From Bacillus sp. SKDU12 (GTDB lineage: Bacteria; Bacillota; Bacilli; Bacillales; Bacillaceae), in NCBI RefSeq assembly GCF_010093085.1, contig NZ_MSRC01000003.1:310001-374000 (forward strand): a DNA stretch of 64,000 nt, in the 5' to 3' direction. A program made the position numbers and the translations under genes. The notes under the pieces were generated by a model. That model saw only the letters and a list, made by a program, of their open reading frames with translations. It searched no databases and was not told the DNA's origin. The number at the start of each line of letters is the position of its first letter. Within the stretch, counting starts at the first letter, position 1. Positions 36,331 to 46,108 of the stretch are shown here, one piece after another.

Positions 36331-36362
36331 AAAAACGCCTGCCACATATCGAGGCAGGCGTT
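36331..36362. terminator. Bidirectional terminator between spoVM and rpmB
   Basis: AACGCCTGCC and GGCAGGCGTT form a perfect 10-base stem around nine loop bases. On the - strand it is followed by TTTT and serves rpmB; on the + strand TTCATTTTG follows, serving spoVM. Confidence 0.88.
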
Positions 36363-36369
36363 CATTTTG

Positions 36370-36570
<201 letters not shown>

Positions 36571-36641
36571 TTACTTGCATAAAACATCTACTTTTTAATA
36601 TTCATATGACCTTAGATGCTTTCGATATGGATACTTTAAAT

Positions 36642-36670
36642 AATTTACCACAGCTAAAAATCGTTTGCAA
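36642..36670 (-). promoter_or_regulatory. Sigma-A promoter of rpmB
   Basis: On the - strand TTGCAA (36665-36670) and TAAATT (36642-36647) are spaced by 17 bases, with TGG immediately before the -10 giving a TGn extension. The leader to rpmB is about 75 bases. Confidence 0.7.
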
Positions 36671-36702
36671 CTATTGTTTCACCATCTTTCAAGAAAATTC
36701 AC

Positions 36703-36739
36703 TTGACATCTTGCAGAAACAGCGGCGCTATAGTATATG
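36703..36739 (+). promoter_or_regulatory. Candidate promoter of the yloU-fakA pair
   Basis: TTGCAG at 36711-36716 and TATATG at 36734-36739 are 17 bases apart. A perfect TTGACA at 36703-36708 lies 20 bases before TATAGT (36729-36734). One of these pairs probably drives yloU; the sequence alone does not settle which. Confidence 0.55.
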
Positions 36740-36837
36740 TTAGAGGTACGGACAGCGATAGCCGGGTCTTTTCTTTTCATAATGGAAACCATATAGTAGA
36801 ATAGCTGTATCTCTATGCATTCGAAGGAGGAACTAGT

Positions 36838-37200
36838 GTGTCCATTGAATTAAGAACGAAGTACGGACAGATTGATATATCTAATGAAGTCATTGCGATG
36901 GTTGCAGGAGGCGCGGCGATTGACTGCTACGGCATAGTCGGCATGGCTTCTAAAAACCAGCTGAAAGACGGACTGACTGAAATCCTTCGGAAAGAGAATT
37001 TCAGCAGAGGTGTCCAAGTTCGCCAAGAAGGGGAACAAATACATATTGATATGTATATCATTGTCAGCTATGGCACGAAAATTTCTGAAGTGGCGCATAA
37101 TGTCCAAACAAAAGTAAAGTACACAGTAAATCAAACCATCGGATTGGCAGTGGACTCTGTTAATATTTACGTCCAAGGCGTCCGAGTGATGAACCCGTAG
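36838..37200 (+). CDS. yloU: Asp23/Gls24 family protein YloU
   Basis: This is a small conserved Asp23/Gls24-family (DUF322) protein of 120 residues. The family is linked to envelope stress in Staphylococcus and is often encoded next to fatty acid kinase FakA, as here. It shows the central VAGGAAIDCYGIVGMA near 22-37 and YIIVSYGTKISEVAHNVQ near 72-89. It starts at GTG 36838 with RBS GAAGGAGG. Its precise function in Bacillus is not known to me. No membrane segment is seen. Confidence 0.9.
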   Translation: MSIELRTKYGQIDISNEVIAMVAGGAAIDCYGIVGMASKNQLKDGLTEILRKENFSRGVQVRQEGEQIHIDMYIIVSYGTKISEVAHNVQTKVKYTVNQTIGLAVDSVNIYVQGVRVMNP

Positions 37201-37215
37201 TTAGGAGGAGTAGGA

Positions 37216-38877
37216 TTGTCTATCAGAACATTAGACGGCATAATCTTTGCCGAGATGATTCTTGCGGGAGCGCAGAATCTGTCTCAAAACGCGAGTGCGG
37301 TTGATGCGCTAAACGTATTTCCGGTGCCAGACGGCGATACGGGAACAAACATGAACCTGTCAATGACGTCCGGAGCAAGAGAAGTGGAGCAAATGGATAC
37401 GGATGATATCGGGAAGGTGGGTTCCGCATTATCTAAAGGACTGCTTATGGGAGCTCGCGGAAATTCAGGCGTTATTTTGTCCCAATTGTTCCGCGGATTC
37501 AGTAAAAGCATTGAAACGAAAAAAGACATTAATGCTCTGGAGTTTGCTGCTGCACTGCAAGCAGGTGTTGATTTGGCGTATAAAGCTGTCATGAAACCTG
37601 TTGAGGGCACGATTTTAACAGTTGCAAAAGACGCTGCGAAAAAAGCGATCATTCTGGCGGAAAAAGAGACCGATATCATAACACTGATGACTGCTGTGAC
37701 AGAAGAAGCAGAGGCGTCTCTAAACCGGACCCCTGATTTGCTTCCTGTCCTGAAGGAAGTGGGAGTCGTTGACAGCGGCGGCAAAGGCCTGCTCTGTGTA
37801 TATGAAGGTTTCCTTGCTTCATTAAAAGGTGAAACTGTGTCTCGAAAAGCTGTTCTTCCGTCACTTGACGATATGGTTAGTGCAGAACATCATAAGAGCG
37901 CGCAAAGCATGATGAATACCGAAGATATTGAATTTGGTTTTTGTACTGAAGTAATGGTGAGACTCGATCAGACAAAACGAGAATTCGACGAAGGTGCGTT
38001 CAGACAAGACCTCAGCGAGTTCGGTGATTCTCTGTTAGTTATTGCGGATGAATCGCTGGCGAAGGTTCATATTCATGCAGAAGAGCCGGGAAACGTATTA
38101 AACTATGCCCAGCTTTATGGTGAATTAATCAAAATAAAAATAGAAAATATGAGAGAGCAGTATACTTCCATTATCAGCCAAGAAAGCAAACCTGCTGACA
38201 ACGAAAAACCGCCGGAAAAGCAGCCGTATGGCATCGTAACTGTGGCGATGGGAGAAGGCATTTCTGATCTATTCAAAAGCATCGGCGCTTCTGTTGTGAT
38301 TGAAGGCGGACAGACCATGAATCCGAGCACAGAGGATATTGTCGAGGCCGTGAAATCTGTAAATGCAGAAACGGTGTTTATTTTACCCAATAACTCGAAT
38401 ATCATCATGGCGGCTAATCAAGCAGCCGACGTAATGGGTGAACAGGTTTTTGTTATTCCGGCCAAAACGGTTCCGCAAGGGATGTCAGCTCTTCTGGCAT
38501 TTAATCCGGATCAAGAAGCTGAAGTGAATGAAGCCAATATGCTCAGCTCCATTCAGCAAGTGAAAAGCGGACAGGTAACGTACTCAGTCAGAGATACACA
38601 TATTGACGGCATAGATATTAAAAAAGACGACTTTATGGGCATTCTGAATGGAACGATTATCGGCACTGCTAAAGATCAGCTGTCAGCGGCGAAATTGCTG
38701 CTGGCGGAAATGATCGGAGAAGACGACGAAATTGTCACTATCCTATATGGTGAGGATTCGTCTCAGGAAGAAGTTGAGGAGCTTGAAGCGTTTCTCAGTG
38801 AAAAGTACGAGGAGATTGAGGTTGAGATCCACAACGGAAAACAGCCGCTGTATTCGTATATCGTTTCTGCAGAATAG
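37216..38877 (+). CDS. fakA: Fatty acid kinase catalytic subunit FakA
   Basis: FakA phosphorylates fatty acids presented by DegV-type FakB proteins, allowing use of external fatty acids through PlsX/PlsY. It has 553 residues. The N-terminal DhaL-like kinase domain shows NVFPVPDGDTGTNM near 33-46 and GARGNSGVILSQLFRG near 79-94. A middle domain and a C-terminal DAK1/DegV-like domain follow. It starts at TTG 37216 with RBS TAGGAGGAG, 15 bases after yloU. It was formerly yloV. The fatty acid link fits the plsX-fab cluster a few kilobases downstream. Confidence 0.9.
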   Translation: MSIRTLDGIIFAEMILAGAQNLSQNASAVDALNVFPVPDGDTGTNMNLSMTSGAREVEQMDTDDIGKVGSALSKGLLMGARGNSGVILSQLFRGFSKSIETKKDINALEFAAALQAGVDLAYKAVMKPVEGTILTVAKDAAKKAIILAEKETDIITLMTAVTEEAEASLNRTPDLLPVLKEVGVVDSGGKGLLCVYEGFLASLKGETVSRKAVLPSLDDMVSAEHHKSAQSMMNTEDIEFGFCTEVMVRLDQTKREFDEGAFRQDLSEFGDSLLVIADESLAKVHIHAEEPGNVLNYAQLYGELIKIKIENMREQYTSIISQESKPADNEKPPEKQPYGIVTVAMGEGISDLFKSIGASVVIEGGQTMNPSTEDIVEAVKSVNAETVFILPNNSNIIMAANQAADVMGEQVFVIPAKTVPQGMSALLAFNPDQEAEVNEANMLSSIQQVKSGQVTYSVRDTHIDGIDIKKDDFMGILNGTIIGTAKDQLSAAKLLLAEMIGEDDEIVTILYGEDSSQEEVEELEAFLSEKYEEIEVEIHNGKQPLYSYIVSAE

Positions 38878-38900
38878 AAGGGCAAACCGCCCTTCTATTC
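38872..38900. terminator. Perfect 12-base hairpin at the end of fakA
   Basis: GAATAGAAGGGC (38872-38883) and its exact complement at 38889-38900 flank a 5-base loop. The fakA stop codon lies within the 5' arm. The + strand tail TTATGTCTGC is not a good T run, so it may act as an mRNA 3' end stabiliser or a weak terminator. Confidence 0.65.
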
Positions 38901-38942
38901 TTATGTCTGCTTTTAAGTGCGACAGCGCTGTAACGCGCCCGC

Positions 38943-38971
38943 TTGCCATTTTATATTTGATCTATTAGTCT
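38943..38971 (+). promoter_or_regulatory. Candidate sigma-A promoter of sdaAB
   Basis: TTGCCA at 38943-38948 and TAGTCT at 38966-38971 are separated by 17 bases. The -10 is poor. A 10-base palindrome ACAGCGCTGT lies just upstream at 38922-38931. Confidence 0.35.
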
Positions 38972-39015
38972 AAAGGCAAAGCGCTTATCAGCTCTGGTTC
39001 ATAAGGAGGAATAGC

Positions 39016-39678
39016 ATGAAATATAGAAGCGTTTTTGATATTATCGGTCCAGTTATGATCGGTCCGTCCAGCTCGCATACAGCGGGAGCGGCGAGAATCG
39101 GAAGAGTGGCCAGAAGTTTATTTGGCAGAGAGCCTGAGCGTATCATTGTATCCTTTTACGGTTCTTTTGCGGAAACGTATAAAGGTCACGGTACAGATGT
39201 CGCGATTATCGGCGGATTGCTTGATTTTGATACATTCGATGAACGAATTAAAACTGCTATACAAATTGCAGAAGATAAAGGAATTGATATAGAATTTCGG
39301 GTTGAAGACGCGGTCCCAGTTCACCCGAACACAGCCAAAATCACTATTTCGGATAATAAGGGAGAGCTCGAGCTGACGGGTATTTCAATTGGCGGAGGTA
39401 AGATTGAAATCACTGAATTAAATGGTTTTGAACTCCGGCTCTCAGGAAATCATCCGGCCATATTGGTTGTTCATAATGACAAGTTCGGCACAATTGCCGG
39501 CGTTGCCAATGTTCTGGCGAAATTTTCAATCAACGTGGGCCATATGGAAGTAGCCCGGAAGGATATCGGTCAGCTTGCTTTAATGACAATAGAAGTCGAT
39601 CAAAATATTGACGATTATGTTCTCAACGAGCTGTCAAAACTGCCAAATATTATTCAAGTGACAAAGATTGCTGACTAG
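39016..39678 (+). CDS. sdaAB: L-serine dehydratase, beta chain
   Basis: This is the beta subunit of the iron-sulfur L-serine dehydratase that converts serine to pyruvate and ammonia. It has 220 residues: the SDH beta domain with IGPSSSHTAGAARIG near 15-29, and a C-terminal ACT domain (about 148-220) beginning near LVVHNDKFGTIAGVANVLA. RBS AAGGAGGAA lies upstream. It is followed by the alpha chain after 23 bases. Separate alpha and beta chains are the Bacillus arrangement, fused in E. coli. Confidence 0.96.
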   Translation: MKYRSVFDIIGPVMIGPSSSHTAGAARIGRVARSLFGREPERIIVSFYGSFAETYKGHGTDVAIIGGLLDFDTFDERIKTAIQIAEDKGIDIEFRVEDAVPVHPNTAKITISDNKGELELTGISIGGGKIEITELNGFELRLSGNHPAILVVHNDKFGTIAGVANVLAKFSINVGHMEVARKDIGQLALMTIEVDQNIDDYVLNELSKLPNIIQVTKIAD

Positions 39679-39701
39679 CGAAGGGGCAGGAGGAGCCAGT
39701 T

Positions 39702-40604
39702 ATGTTTCGTAATGTAAAGGAATTAATTGAGATTACTAAAGAAAAGCAAATAGCCATCTCTGAGGTTATGATTGCGCAAGAGATGGACGTAAGGGAAAAA
39801 ACAAAAGAAGAGATCTTTCAGCAAATGGATCATAATCTGACTGTTATGGAAGCAGCGGTTCAGAAAGGACTGGAGGGCGTTACGAGCCAAACAGGCTTAA
39901 CAGGCGGGGATGCCGTTAAATTGCAGGCTTACATCCAATCAGGAAAAAGCTTATCTGGCCCGCTGATATTAGATGCGGTCTCGAAAGCTGTTGCAACAAA
40001 TGAAGTGAATGCAGCAATGGGAACGATCTGTGCGACGCCGACTGCAGGTTCTGCCGGTGTTGTGCCTGGCACGTTATTTGCTGTAAAAGAAAAGCTGAAT
40101 CCAACAAGAGAACAAATGATCCGCTTTTTATTTACGGCCGGTGCTTTCGGATTTGTCGTGGCTAATAATGCAAGTATTTCCGGAGCTGCTGGAGGATGTC
40201 AGGCAGAGGTCGGATCTGCCTCAGGCATGGCGGCTGCGGCGATTGTTGAAATGGCAGGCGGGACACCACAACAAAGCGCAGAAGCTATGGCCATTACATT
40301 GAAAAATATGCTTGGCCTTGTTTGCGACCCTGTTGCAGGACTTGTTGAAGTTCCTTGTGTCAAACGGAATGCGATGGGCGCGTCAAATGCGATGATTGCT
40401 GCTGACATGGCGTTGGCAGGGATTACAAGCCGCATTCCATGCGATGAGGTTATCGATGCCATGTATAAAATTGGCCAAACGATGCCTACTGCACTTAGAG
40501 AAACAGGACAGGGCGGTTTAGCAGCAACACCGACAGGAAGAGAGTTAGAGAAAAAAATATTCGGAGGAGCGCTAGGTTCACGTGAAACAACATCAGCAAA
40601 CTAG
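39702..40604 (+). CDS. sdaAA: L-serine dehydratase, alpha chain
   Basis: The alpha subunit holds the oxygen-sensitive [4Fe-4S] cluster that activates serine for dehydration. It has 300 residues. Cysteines suited to the cluster occur in MGTICATPTAGSAG near 106-119, in the GGCQAEVGSASGMAAAA block near 165-181 and in the VPCVKRN block near 218. It follows sdaAB with RBS GCAGGAGGAG and overlaps recG by 23 bases. Confidence 0.96.
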   Translation: MFRNVKELIEITKEKQIAISEVMIAQEMDVREKTKEEIFQQMDHNLTVMEAAVQKGLEGVTSQTGLTGGDAVKLQAYIQSGKSLSGPLILDAVSKAVATNEVNAAMGTICATPTAGSAGVVPGTLFAVKEKLNPTREQMIRFLFTAGAFGFVVANNASISGAAGGCQAEVGSASGMAAAAIVEMAGGTPQQSAEAMAITLKNMLGLVCDPVAGLVEVPCVKRNAMGASNAMIAADMALAGITSRIPCDEVIDAMYKIGQTMPTALRETGQGGLAATPTGRELEKKIFGGALGSRETTSAN

Positions 40605-42630
40605 TATAGCTAACATTAAGGGTATTGGGCCGGAAACAGAAAAAACATTACACGAACTCGGTATTTATGACATTTCTGATCTTCTGAATTATTTCCCTTA
40701 TCGCTATGACGACTACGAGCTGAGGGATTTAGAAGAAGTAAAGCATGATGAAAGAGTGACAGTCGAAGGGAAGGTTCATTCAGAGCCTTCTCTTACCTAT
40801 TACGGAAAAAAACGAAACAGGCTGACATTCAGGGTTCTTGTCGGCCGCTATTTAATCACAGCCGTATGTTTCAACAGGCCTTATTTGAAGAAAAAGCTTT
40901 CGCTCGGCTCTGTCGTGACGGTCTCTGGTAAATGGGACAAGCACCGCCAAACCATCTCTGTTCAGGAGCTGAAAAACGGCCCGCACCAAGAGGATAAGAG
41001 CATTGAACCAGTGTATTCTGTGAAAGAAAATGTTACCGTCAAAATGATGAGGCGATTTATTCAGCAGGCGCTGACCCAATACGCAGATTCGCTTTCAGAC
41101 CCTCTTCCTGAAAAGCTCAAAACAAGCTATAAGCTGCCGGACTATTATCAGGCGTTAAAAGCAATGCACCAGCCTGAAACAAGAGAAGCGTTAAAGCTTG
41201 CCAGACGCCGGTTTGTTTATGAAGAATTTTTGGTGTTTCAGTTGAAAATGCAGGCGTTCCGAAAGGCGGAAAGAGAGCAGACACAAGGGATACGGCAGCG
41301 TTTTTCAAATGAAGAACTCATGAGATTTGTCAACAGCCTCCCGTTCCCCCTCACAAACGCCCAGTCGCGCGTGCTTCGAGAGATAACAGCAGACATGTCT
41401 TCTCCATACAGAATGAACCGCCTTCTTCAAGGGGACGTTGGATCAGGGAAAACGGCAGTTGCCGCCATCGCACTTTATGCTGCAATCCTGTCCGGCTATC
41501 AGGGAGCGCTCATGGTGCCGACGGAAATTCTGGCCGAACAGCATGCTGATTCGCTCGTTTCATTATTTGAAAAGTGGGATGTCAGTGTTGCCCTTTTAAC
41601 AAGCTCTGTCAAAGGGAAGCGGCGAAAGGAATTGCTTGAGCGGCTTCAGGCGGGAGAGATTGATATTCTTGTAGGAACCCACGCTTTAATTCAGGATGAG
41701 GTGGAGTTTAAGGCGCTAAGCCTTGTCATTACAGATGAGCAGCATCGATTTGGAGTTGAACAGCGTAAAAAGCTTCGGAACAAAGGGCAAGATCCCGATG
41801 TTCTCTTTATGACAGCTACTCCAATCCCACGGACGTTAGCCATCACGGTATTCGGTGAAATGGATGTATCTGTGATCGATGAAATGCCGGCGGGACGAAA
41901 ACAAATCGAGACCTATTGGGTAAAGCATGACATGCTGGATCGTATTTTGACGTTCGTCGAAAAAGAATTAAAGCAGGGCAGACAGGCATATATCATCTGT
42001 CCGCTGATTGAAGAATCAGACAAGCTTGATGTGCAAAACGCCATTGACGTATACAATATGCTTTCTGATATTTTCCGAGAGAAATGGAATGTCGGCCTGA
42101 TGCACGGAAAGCTGCACTCCGATGAAAAAGACCAGGTCATGAGAGAATTCAGTGCAAACCACTGTCAAATTCTCGTGTCAACCACTGTTGTTGAGGTCGG
42201 CGTAAACGTACCGAATGCAACCATTATGGTGATTTATGACGCCGACCGTTTCGGGCTGTCGCAACTCCATCAGCTGCGCGGCCGTGTCGGACGGGGCGAG
42301 CACCAATCTTTCTGCATACTGATGGCCGATCCTAAATCAGAAACAGGAAAAGAACGGATGAGAATCATGTCCGAGACCAATGACGGTTTTGAGCTGTCTG
42401 AAAAGGATCTGGAACTGAGAGGCCCAGGAGATTTCTTCGGGAAAAAACAAAGCGGAATGCCTGAATTCAAGGTGGCAGACATGGTTCATGACTACAGGGC
42501 GCTTGAAACGGCAAGACAGGATGCTGCGAATCTTGTGGCTTCTGACGCATTCTGGAAGGAGCCGGAATACGGTGCGCTGAGGGAGCACCTGCTGAAGAGC
42601 GGAGTAATGGACGGGGAAAAATTAAGCTAA
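40582..42630 (+). CDS. recG: ATP-dependent DNA helicase RecG
   Basis: RecG remodels stalled forks and branch-migrates recombination intermediates. It has 682 residues. An N-terminal wedge/OB-fold domain (about 1-180) precedes the helicase core with Walker A QGDVGSGKTA near 281-290, DEQH near 386-389, TATPIPRT near 412-419 and the motif VI QLRGRVGRG near 565. The start is GTG 40582, inside sdaAA, with RBS TCGGAGGAGC. Confidence 0.97.
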   Translation: MKQHQQTSIANIKGIGPETEKTLHELGIYDISDLLNYFPYRYDDYELRDLEEVKHDERVTVEGKVHSEPSLTYYGKKRNRLTFRVLVGRYLITAVCFNRPYLKKKLSLGSVVTVSGKWDKHRQTISVQELKNGPHQEDKSIEPVYSVKENVTVKMMRRFIQQALTQYADSLSDPLPEKLKTSYKLPDYYQALKAMHQPETREALKLARRRFVYEEFLVFQLKMQAFRKAEREQTQGIRQRFSNEELMRFVNSLPFPLTNAQSRVLREITADMSSPYRMNRLLQGDVGSGKTAVAAIALYAAILSGYQGALMVPTEILAEQHADSLVSLFEKWDVSVALLTSSVKGKRRKELLERLQAGEIDILVGTHALIQDEVEFKALSLVITDEQHRFGVEQRKKLRNKGQDPDVLFMTATPIPRTLAITVFGEMDVSVIDEMPAGRKQIETYWVKHDMLDRILTFVEKELKQGRQAYIICPLIEESDKLDVQNAIDVYNMLSDIFREKWNVGLMHGKLHSDEKDQVMREFSANHCQILVSTTVVEVGVNVPNATIMVIYDADRFGLSQLHQLRGRVGRGEHQSFCILMADPKSETGKERMRIMSETNDGFELSEKDLELRGPGDFFGKKQSGMPEFKVADMVHDYRALETARQDAANLVASDAFWKEPEYGALREHLLKSGVMDGEKLS

Positions 42631-42639
42631 GCAGCAGAA

Positions 42640-42662
42640 GTTTTTGGCGTTCGGCCAGAAAC
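42640..42662. other. Hairpin between recG and fapR without T tract
   Basis: GTTTTTGGC and GCCAGAAAC form a 9-base stem around a GTTCG loop, one G-T pair included. The following AATCGTTG is not a T run, so it does not look like an intrinsic terminator in the + direction. It lies just before the fapR promoter. Confidence 0.4.
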
Positions 42663-42667
42663 AATCG

Positions 42668-42717
42668 TTGCATTCCAAACTATGAAATTATATACTACTA
42701 TTAGTACCTAGTCTTAA
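42668..42717 (+). promoter_or_regulatory. fapR promoter with FapR operator
   Basis: TTGCAT (42668-42673) and TATACT (42691-42696) are spaced by 17 bases. Immediately downstream TTAGTACCTAGTCTTAA (42701-42717) matches the known FapR box, so the operator covers the transcription start. FapR bound here would block the fapR operon; malonyl-CoA releases it in the known system. Confidence 0.92.
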
Positions 42718-42738
42718 TTGTCCGGACGGTGTTTAGAT

Positions 42739-43305
42739 ATGAGAAGAAATAAGAGAGAACGCCAGGAATTACTTCAGCAGACGATTCAAGCAACCCCTTT
42801 TATTACAGATGAGGAATTAGCGGGTAAATTCGGAGTGAGCATCCAGACGATACGTTTGGACCGCTTAGAGCTTTCCATACCGGAACTGAGAGAAAGAATT
42901 AAGAATGTGGCAGAGCAAACGCTTGAAGATGAAGTGAAATCTCTGTCACTTGATGAAGTTATCGGAGAAATTATTGACCTTGAGCTGGATGATCAGGCGA
43001 TATCCATTTTAGAAATAAAACAGGAGCATGTGTTCAGCCGGAATCAGATTGCGAGAGGACACCATTTATTTGCGCAGGCAAATTCTTTGGCTGTTGCAGT
43101 CATTGATGACGAGCTGGCGCTGACTGCAAGTGCAAACATTCGCTTTACAAGACAGGTAAAGCAGGGTGAACGTGTCGTAGCGAAAGCGAAAGTGACGGCG
43201 GTCGAAAAAGAAAAAGGAAGAACGGTTGTCGAAGTGAACAGCTATGTCGGCGAAGAAATCGTTTTTTCTGGACATTTTGACATGTACCGTTCAAAACATT
43301 CATAA
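42739..43305 (+). CDS. fapR: Fatty acid and phospholipid biosynthesis repressor FapR
   Basis: FapR represses lipid synthesis genes and is induced by malonyl-CoA. The start is placed at ATG 42739, giving 188 residues, the known length; an upstream in-frame start at 42718 lies next to the operator. The N-terminal winged-helix region includes [20 protein letters not shown] near 23-42, and the C-terminal hotdog-fold effector domain begins near residue 75 ([15 protein letters not shown] near 108-122). It autoregulates through the box at 42701-42717 and is followed by plsX. Confidence 0.96.
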   Translation: MRRNKRERQELLQQTIQATPFITDEELAGKFGVSIQTIRLDRLELSIPELRERIKNVAEQTLEDEVKSLSLDEVIGEIIDLELDDQAISILEIKQEHVFSRNQIARGHHLFAQANSLAVAVIDDELALTASANIRFTRQVKQGERVVAKAKVTAVEKEKGRTVVEVNSYVGEEIVFSGHFDMYRSKHS

Positions 43306-43318
43306 AGGTGGAACATGC

Positions 43319-44320
43319 ATGAGAATAGCTGTAGATGCAATGGGAGGAGACCACGCTCCCAAAGCCGTTATTGACGGAGTTATAAAGGGTATAGAGGCAT
43401 TTGATGATCTCTATATCACACTTGTCGGTGACAAAACAATGATAGAATCACATTTAACAACAACAACAGACCGCATCTCGGTGCTGCACGCAGATGAAGT
43501 GATTGAACCTACGGATGAACCGGTCCGCGCCGTGAGAAGAAAAAAGAATTCTTCTATGGTCCTTATGGCGCAGGAAGTTGCCGAAAACAGGGCTGATGCC
43601 TGCATTTCAGCGGGAAATACTGGTGCATTAATGACTGCCGGTTTGTTTATTGTCGGAAGGATTAAAGGAATTGACCGCCCGGCGCTTGCCCCGACACTTC
43701 CGACCGTTTCAGGAGACGGTTTTCTTCTCCTTGATGTCGGTGCCAATGTCGATGCCAAGCCGGAGCACCTCGTTCAATACGCCATAATGGGTTCTGTTTA
43801 TTCTCAGCAAGTTCGCGGTGTCACTTCACCGAGAGTCGGGCTTTTAAATGTCGGAACTGAAGATAAAAAAGGAAACGAACTGACGAAGCAGGCTTTTCAA
43901 ATGTTAAAAGAAACAGCAAATATTCATTTTATCGGAAATGTTGAAGCGAGAGATCTTTTAGATGATGTAGCGGATGTTGTAGTAACAGACGGCTTTACCG
44001 GGAATGTTACACTCAAAACGCTGGAAGGCTCTGCGTTATCTATTTTTAAAATGATGAAAGAAGCTATGATGTCTAATATTACATCAAAGCTTGCAGCCGC
44101 TGTGCTGAAGCCAAAGCTGAAAGAAATGAAAATGAAAATGGAATATTCAAATTATGGCGGAGCGAGTCTTTTTGGCTTAAAAGCGCCTGTGATCAAAGCG
44201 CACGGTTCTTCAGATTCCAATGCTGTGTTCCATGCGATTCGGCAAGCAAGAGAGATGGTCAGCCAAAATGTGGCTGAACTCATTCAGGAAGAAGTTAAAG
44301 AAGAAAAAACAGATGAATAG
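43319..44320 (+). CDS. plsX: Phosphate acyltransferase PlsX
   Basis: PlsX makes acyl-phosphate from acyl-ACP, the donor for PlsY in phospholipid synthesis. The start at ATG 43319 gives 333 residues, the known length, with [31 protein letters not shown] is the conserved N-terminus. SAGNTGALM near 97-105 and the C-terminal SYGG-type block ([12 protein letters not shown] near 277-288) also match. It lies in the FapR-controlled operon between fapR and fabD. Confidence 0.97.
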   Translation: MRIAVDAMGGDHAPKAVIDGVIKGIEAFDDLYITLVGDKTMIESHLTTTTDRISVLHADEVIEPTDEPVRAVRRKKNSSMVLMAQEVAENRADACISAGNTGALMTAGLFIVGRIKGIDRPALAPTLPTVSGDGFLLLDVGANVDAKPEHLVQYAIMGSVYSQQVRGVTSPRVGLLNVGTEDKKGNELTKQAFQMLKETANIHFIGNVEARDLLDDVADVVVTDGFTGNVTLKTLEGSALSIFKMMKEAMMSNITSKLAAAVLKPKLKEMKMKMEYSNYGGASLFGLKAPVIKAHGSSDSNAVFHAIRQAREMVSQNVAELIQEEVKEEKTDE

Positions 44321-44338
44321 TCTGGAGGTTTTTACATC

Positions 44339-45292
44339 ATGAGTAAGATTGCATTTTTATTCCCGGGTCAGGGATCACAATTTATCGGCATGGGGAAAGA
44401 GCTTTATGAACAGGAGCCTGCTGCGAAACGCCTGTTTGATGAAGCGGATGAAACATTGGAAACAAAACTCAGCTCACTGATTTTTGAAGGTGATGCAAAA
44501 GAATTAACACTTACATACAATGCGCAGCCTGCCTTGCTGACAACAAGCATTGCTGTTCTTGAGAAGTTTAAAAAATCTGGCATTACACCTGATTTCACAG
44601 CAGGGCACAGCCTTGGTGAGTATTCCGCACTGGTTGCTTCTGGGGCACTGTCTTTCAAAGATGCTGTTTATACCGTTAGAAAACGCGGAGAGTTTATGAA
44701 TGAAGCGGTACCAGCTGGCGAAGGAGCTATGGCTGCGATTCTCGGCATGGATACTGAAGCCTTAAGACAAGTAACTGACAAAGTCACGGAAGAAGGCCAT
44801 CTTGTTCAGCTTGCGAACCTTAACTGCCCCGGACAAATCGTTATTTCAGGAACAGCTAAAGGAGTAGAGCTTGCATCTGAACAGGCAAAAGAGAATGGTG
44901 CAAAACGCGCAATCCCTCTTGAAGTAAGCGGCCCGTTCCATTCTGAACTGATGAAGCCTGCTGCTGAAAAGCTGAAGGAAGTACTCGACTCCTGTGATGT
45001 AAAAGACGCTGACATTCCGGTCATCTCGAATGTTTCCGCTGATATGATGACTGATAAAGCAGATATTAAAGAGAAGCTGATTGAGCAGCTTTATTCACCG
45101 GTTCGTTTTGAGGAAAGCGTGAACAAGCTGATTGCAGAGGGTGTGACGACTTTTATTGAAATCGGTCCCGGAAAAGTGCTTTCAGGCCTTGTGAAAAAAG
45201 TGAACAGACGCTTAAAAACAATTGCTGTTTCAGATCCGGAAACGATTGAATTGGCAATTCAAACGCTTAAGGAGGAAAACGAAAATGCTTAA
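44339..45292 (+). CDS. fabD: Malonyl-CoA:ACP transacylase
   Basis: FabD loads malonyl groups from CoA onto ACP. It has 317 residues. The catalytic serine S91 lies in [11 protein letters not shown], with the histidine in SGPFHSELM near 202. The oxyanion-side [12 protein letters not shown] begins near residue 8. RBS TCTGGAGG is upstream. Its last eight bases overlap the start of fabG, so the two are likely translated in concert. Confidence 0.98.
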   Translation: MSKIAFLFPGQGSQFIGMGKELYEQEPAAKRLFDEADETLETKLSSLIFEGDAKELTLTYNAQPALLTTSIAVLEKFKKSGITPDFTAGHSLGEYSALVASGALSFKDAVYTVRKRGEFMNEAVPAGEGAMAAILGMDTEALRQVTDKVTEEGHLVQLANLNCPGQIVISGTAKGVELASEQAKENGAKRAIPLEVSGPFHSELMKPAAEKLKEVLDSCDVKDADIPVISNVSADMMTDKADIKEKLIEQLYSPVRFEESVNKLIAEGVTTFIEIGPGKVLSGLVKKVNRRLKTIAVSDPETIELAIQTLKEENENA

Positions 45293-46025
45293 TGACAAAA
45301 CGGCTATTGTCACTGGCGCATCCCGCGGAATCGGCCGCTCGATCGCCCTTGACCTTGCAAAAAGCGGCGCGAACGTTGTCGTGAACTACTCTGGCAATGA
45401 AGCGAAAGCAAATGAAGTAGTTGATGAAATCAAATCAATGGGCAGAAAAGCAATTGCTGTCAAAGCGGATGTATCAAATCCAGAAGATGTACAAAACATG
45501 ATAAAAGAAACGCTAGCTGCTTTTTCTGCGATTGACATTCTAGTTAATAATGCCGGAATTACAAGAGACAATCTCATCATGAGAATGAAAGAGGATGAAT
45601 GGGATGATGTCATTAACATTAACTTGAAGGGTGTTTTCAACTGCACAAAAGCTGTTACAAGACAAATGATGAAGCAGCGTTCAGGCCGGATTATTAACGT
45701 GTCGTCTATCGTCGGCGTCAGCGGAAACCCTGGACAAGCCAACTACGTGGCTGCAAAAGCCGGCGTGATCGGCTTAACAAAATCTTCTGCTAAAGAGCTT
45801 GCAAGCCGCAATATTACGGTAAATGCGGTTGCACCTGGATTTATCTCAACTGATATGACAGATAAGCTTACAAAAGACGTTCAAGATGAAATGCTGAAAC
45901 AAATTCCGCTCGCGCGCTTTGGCGAACCAGATGACATCAGCAGTGTTGTCACGTTCCTTGCTTCAGAAGGAGCCCGTTATATGACAGGTCAAACGCTTCA
46001 TATTGACGGCGGAATGGTGATGTAA
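45285..46025 (+). CDS. fabG: 3-oxoacyl-ACP reductase
   Basis: FabG reduces 3-oxoacyl-ACP with NADPH. The start is ATG 45285 with a strong RBS AAGGAGGAAA, giving 246 residues; a longer frame through fabD is not expected. The Rossmann motif TGASRGIGR is near 10-18, NNAG near 87-90, and the catalytic Ser-Tyr-Lys set is in [19 protein letters not shown] near 138-156. It overlaps fabD and is followed by acpA. Confidence 0.98.
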   Translation: MLNDKTAIVTGASRGIGRSIALDLAKSGANVVVNYSGNEAKANEVVDEIKSMGRKAIAVKADVSNPEDVQNMIKETLAAFSAIDILVNNAGITRDNLIMRMKEDEWDDVININLKGVFNCTKAVTRQMMKQRSGRIINVSSIVGVSGNPGQANYVAAKAGVIGLTKSSAKELASRNITVNAVAPGFISTDMTDKLTKDVQDEMLKQIPLARFGEPDDISSVVTFLASEGARYMTGQTLHIDGGMVM

Positions 46026-46080
46026 GTTTTTTCTCGAAAATTTCATCCTAGTTTCTCTAGTTTTTTAAAAACGAATCCAC

Positions 46081-46086
46081 TATAAT
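46081..46086 (+). promoter_or_regulatory. Candidate -10 element upstream of acpA
   Basis: A perfect TATAAT at 46081-46086 lies in the 83-base fabG-acpA gap, 22 bases before the acpA start. The -35 position is poor (TAGTTT at 17 spacing). It could give extra acpA transcripts for a highly abundant protein, but its start would leave a very short leader. Confidence 0.45.
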
Positions 46087-46108
46087 ACTTGAGGGGAGGT
46101 GAATTGCT

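Noticed and set aside
38969-38990. Possible catabolite (cre) site near sdaAB
   Set aside because: Aligned to the cre consensus, the sequence around AAAGCGCTTATCA misses most fixed positions.
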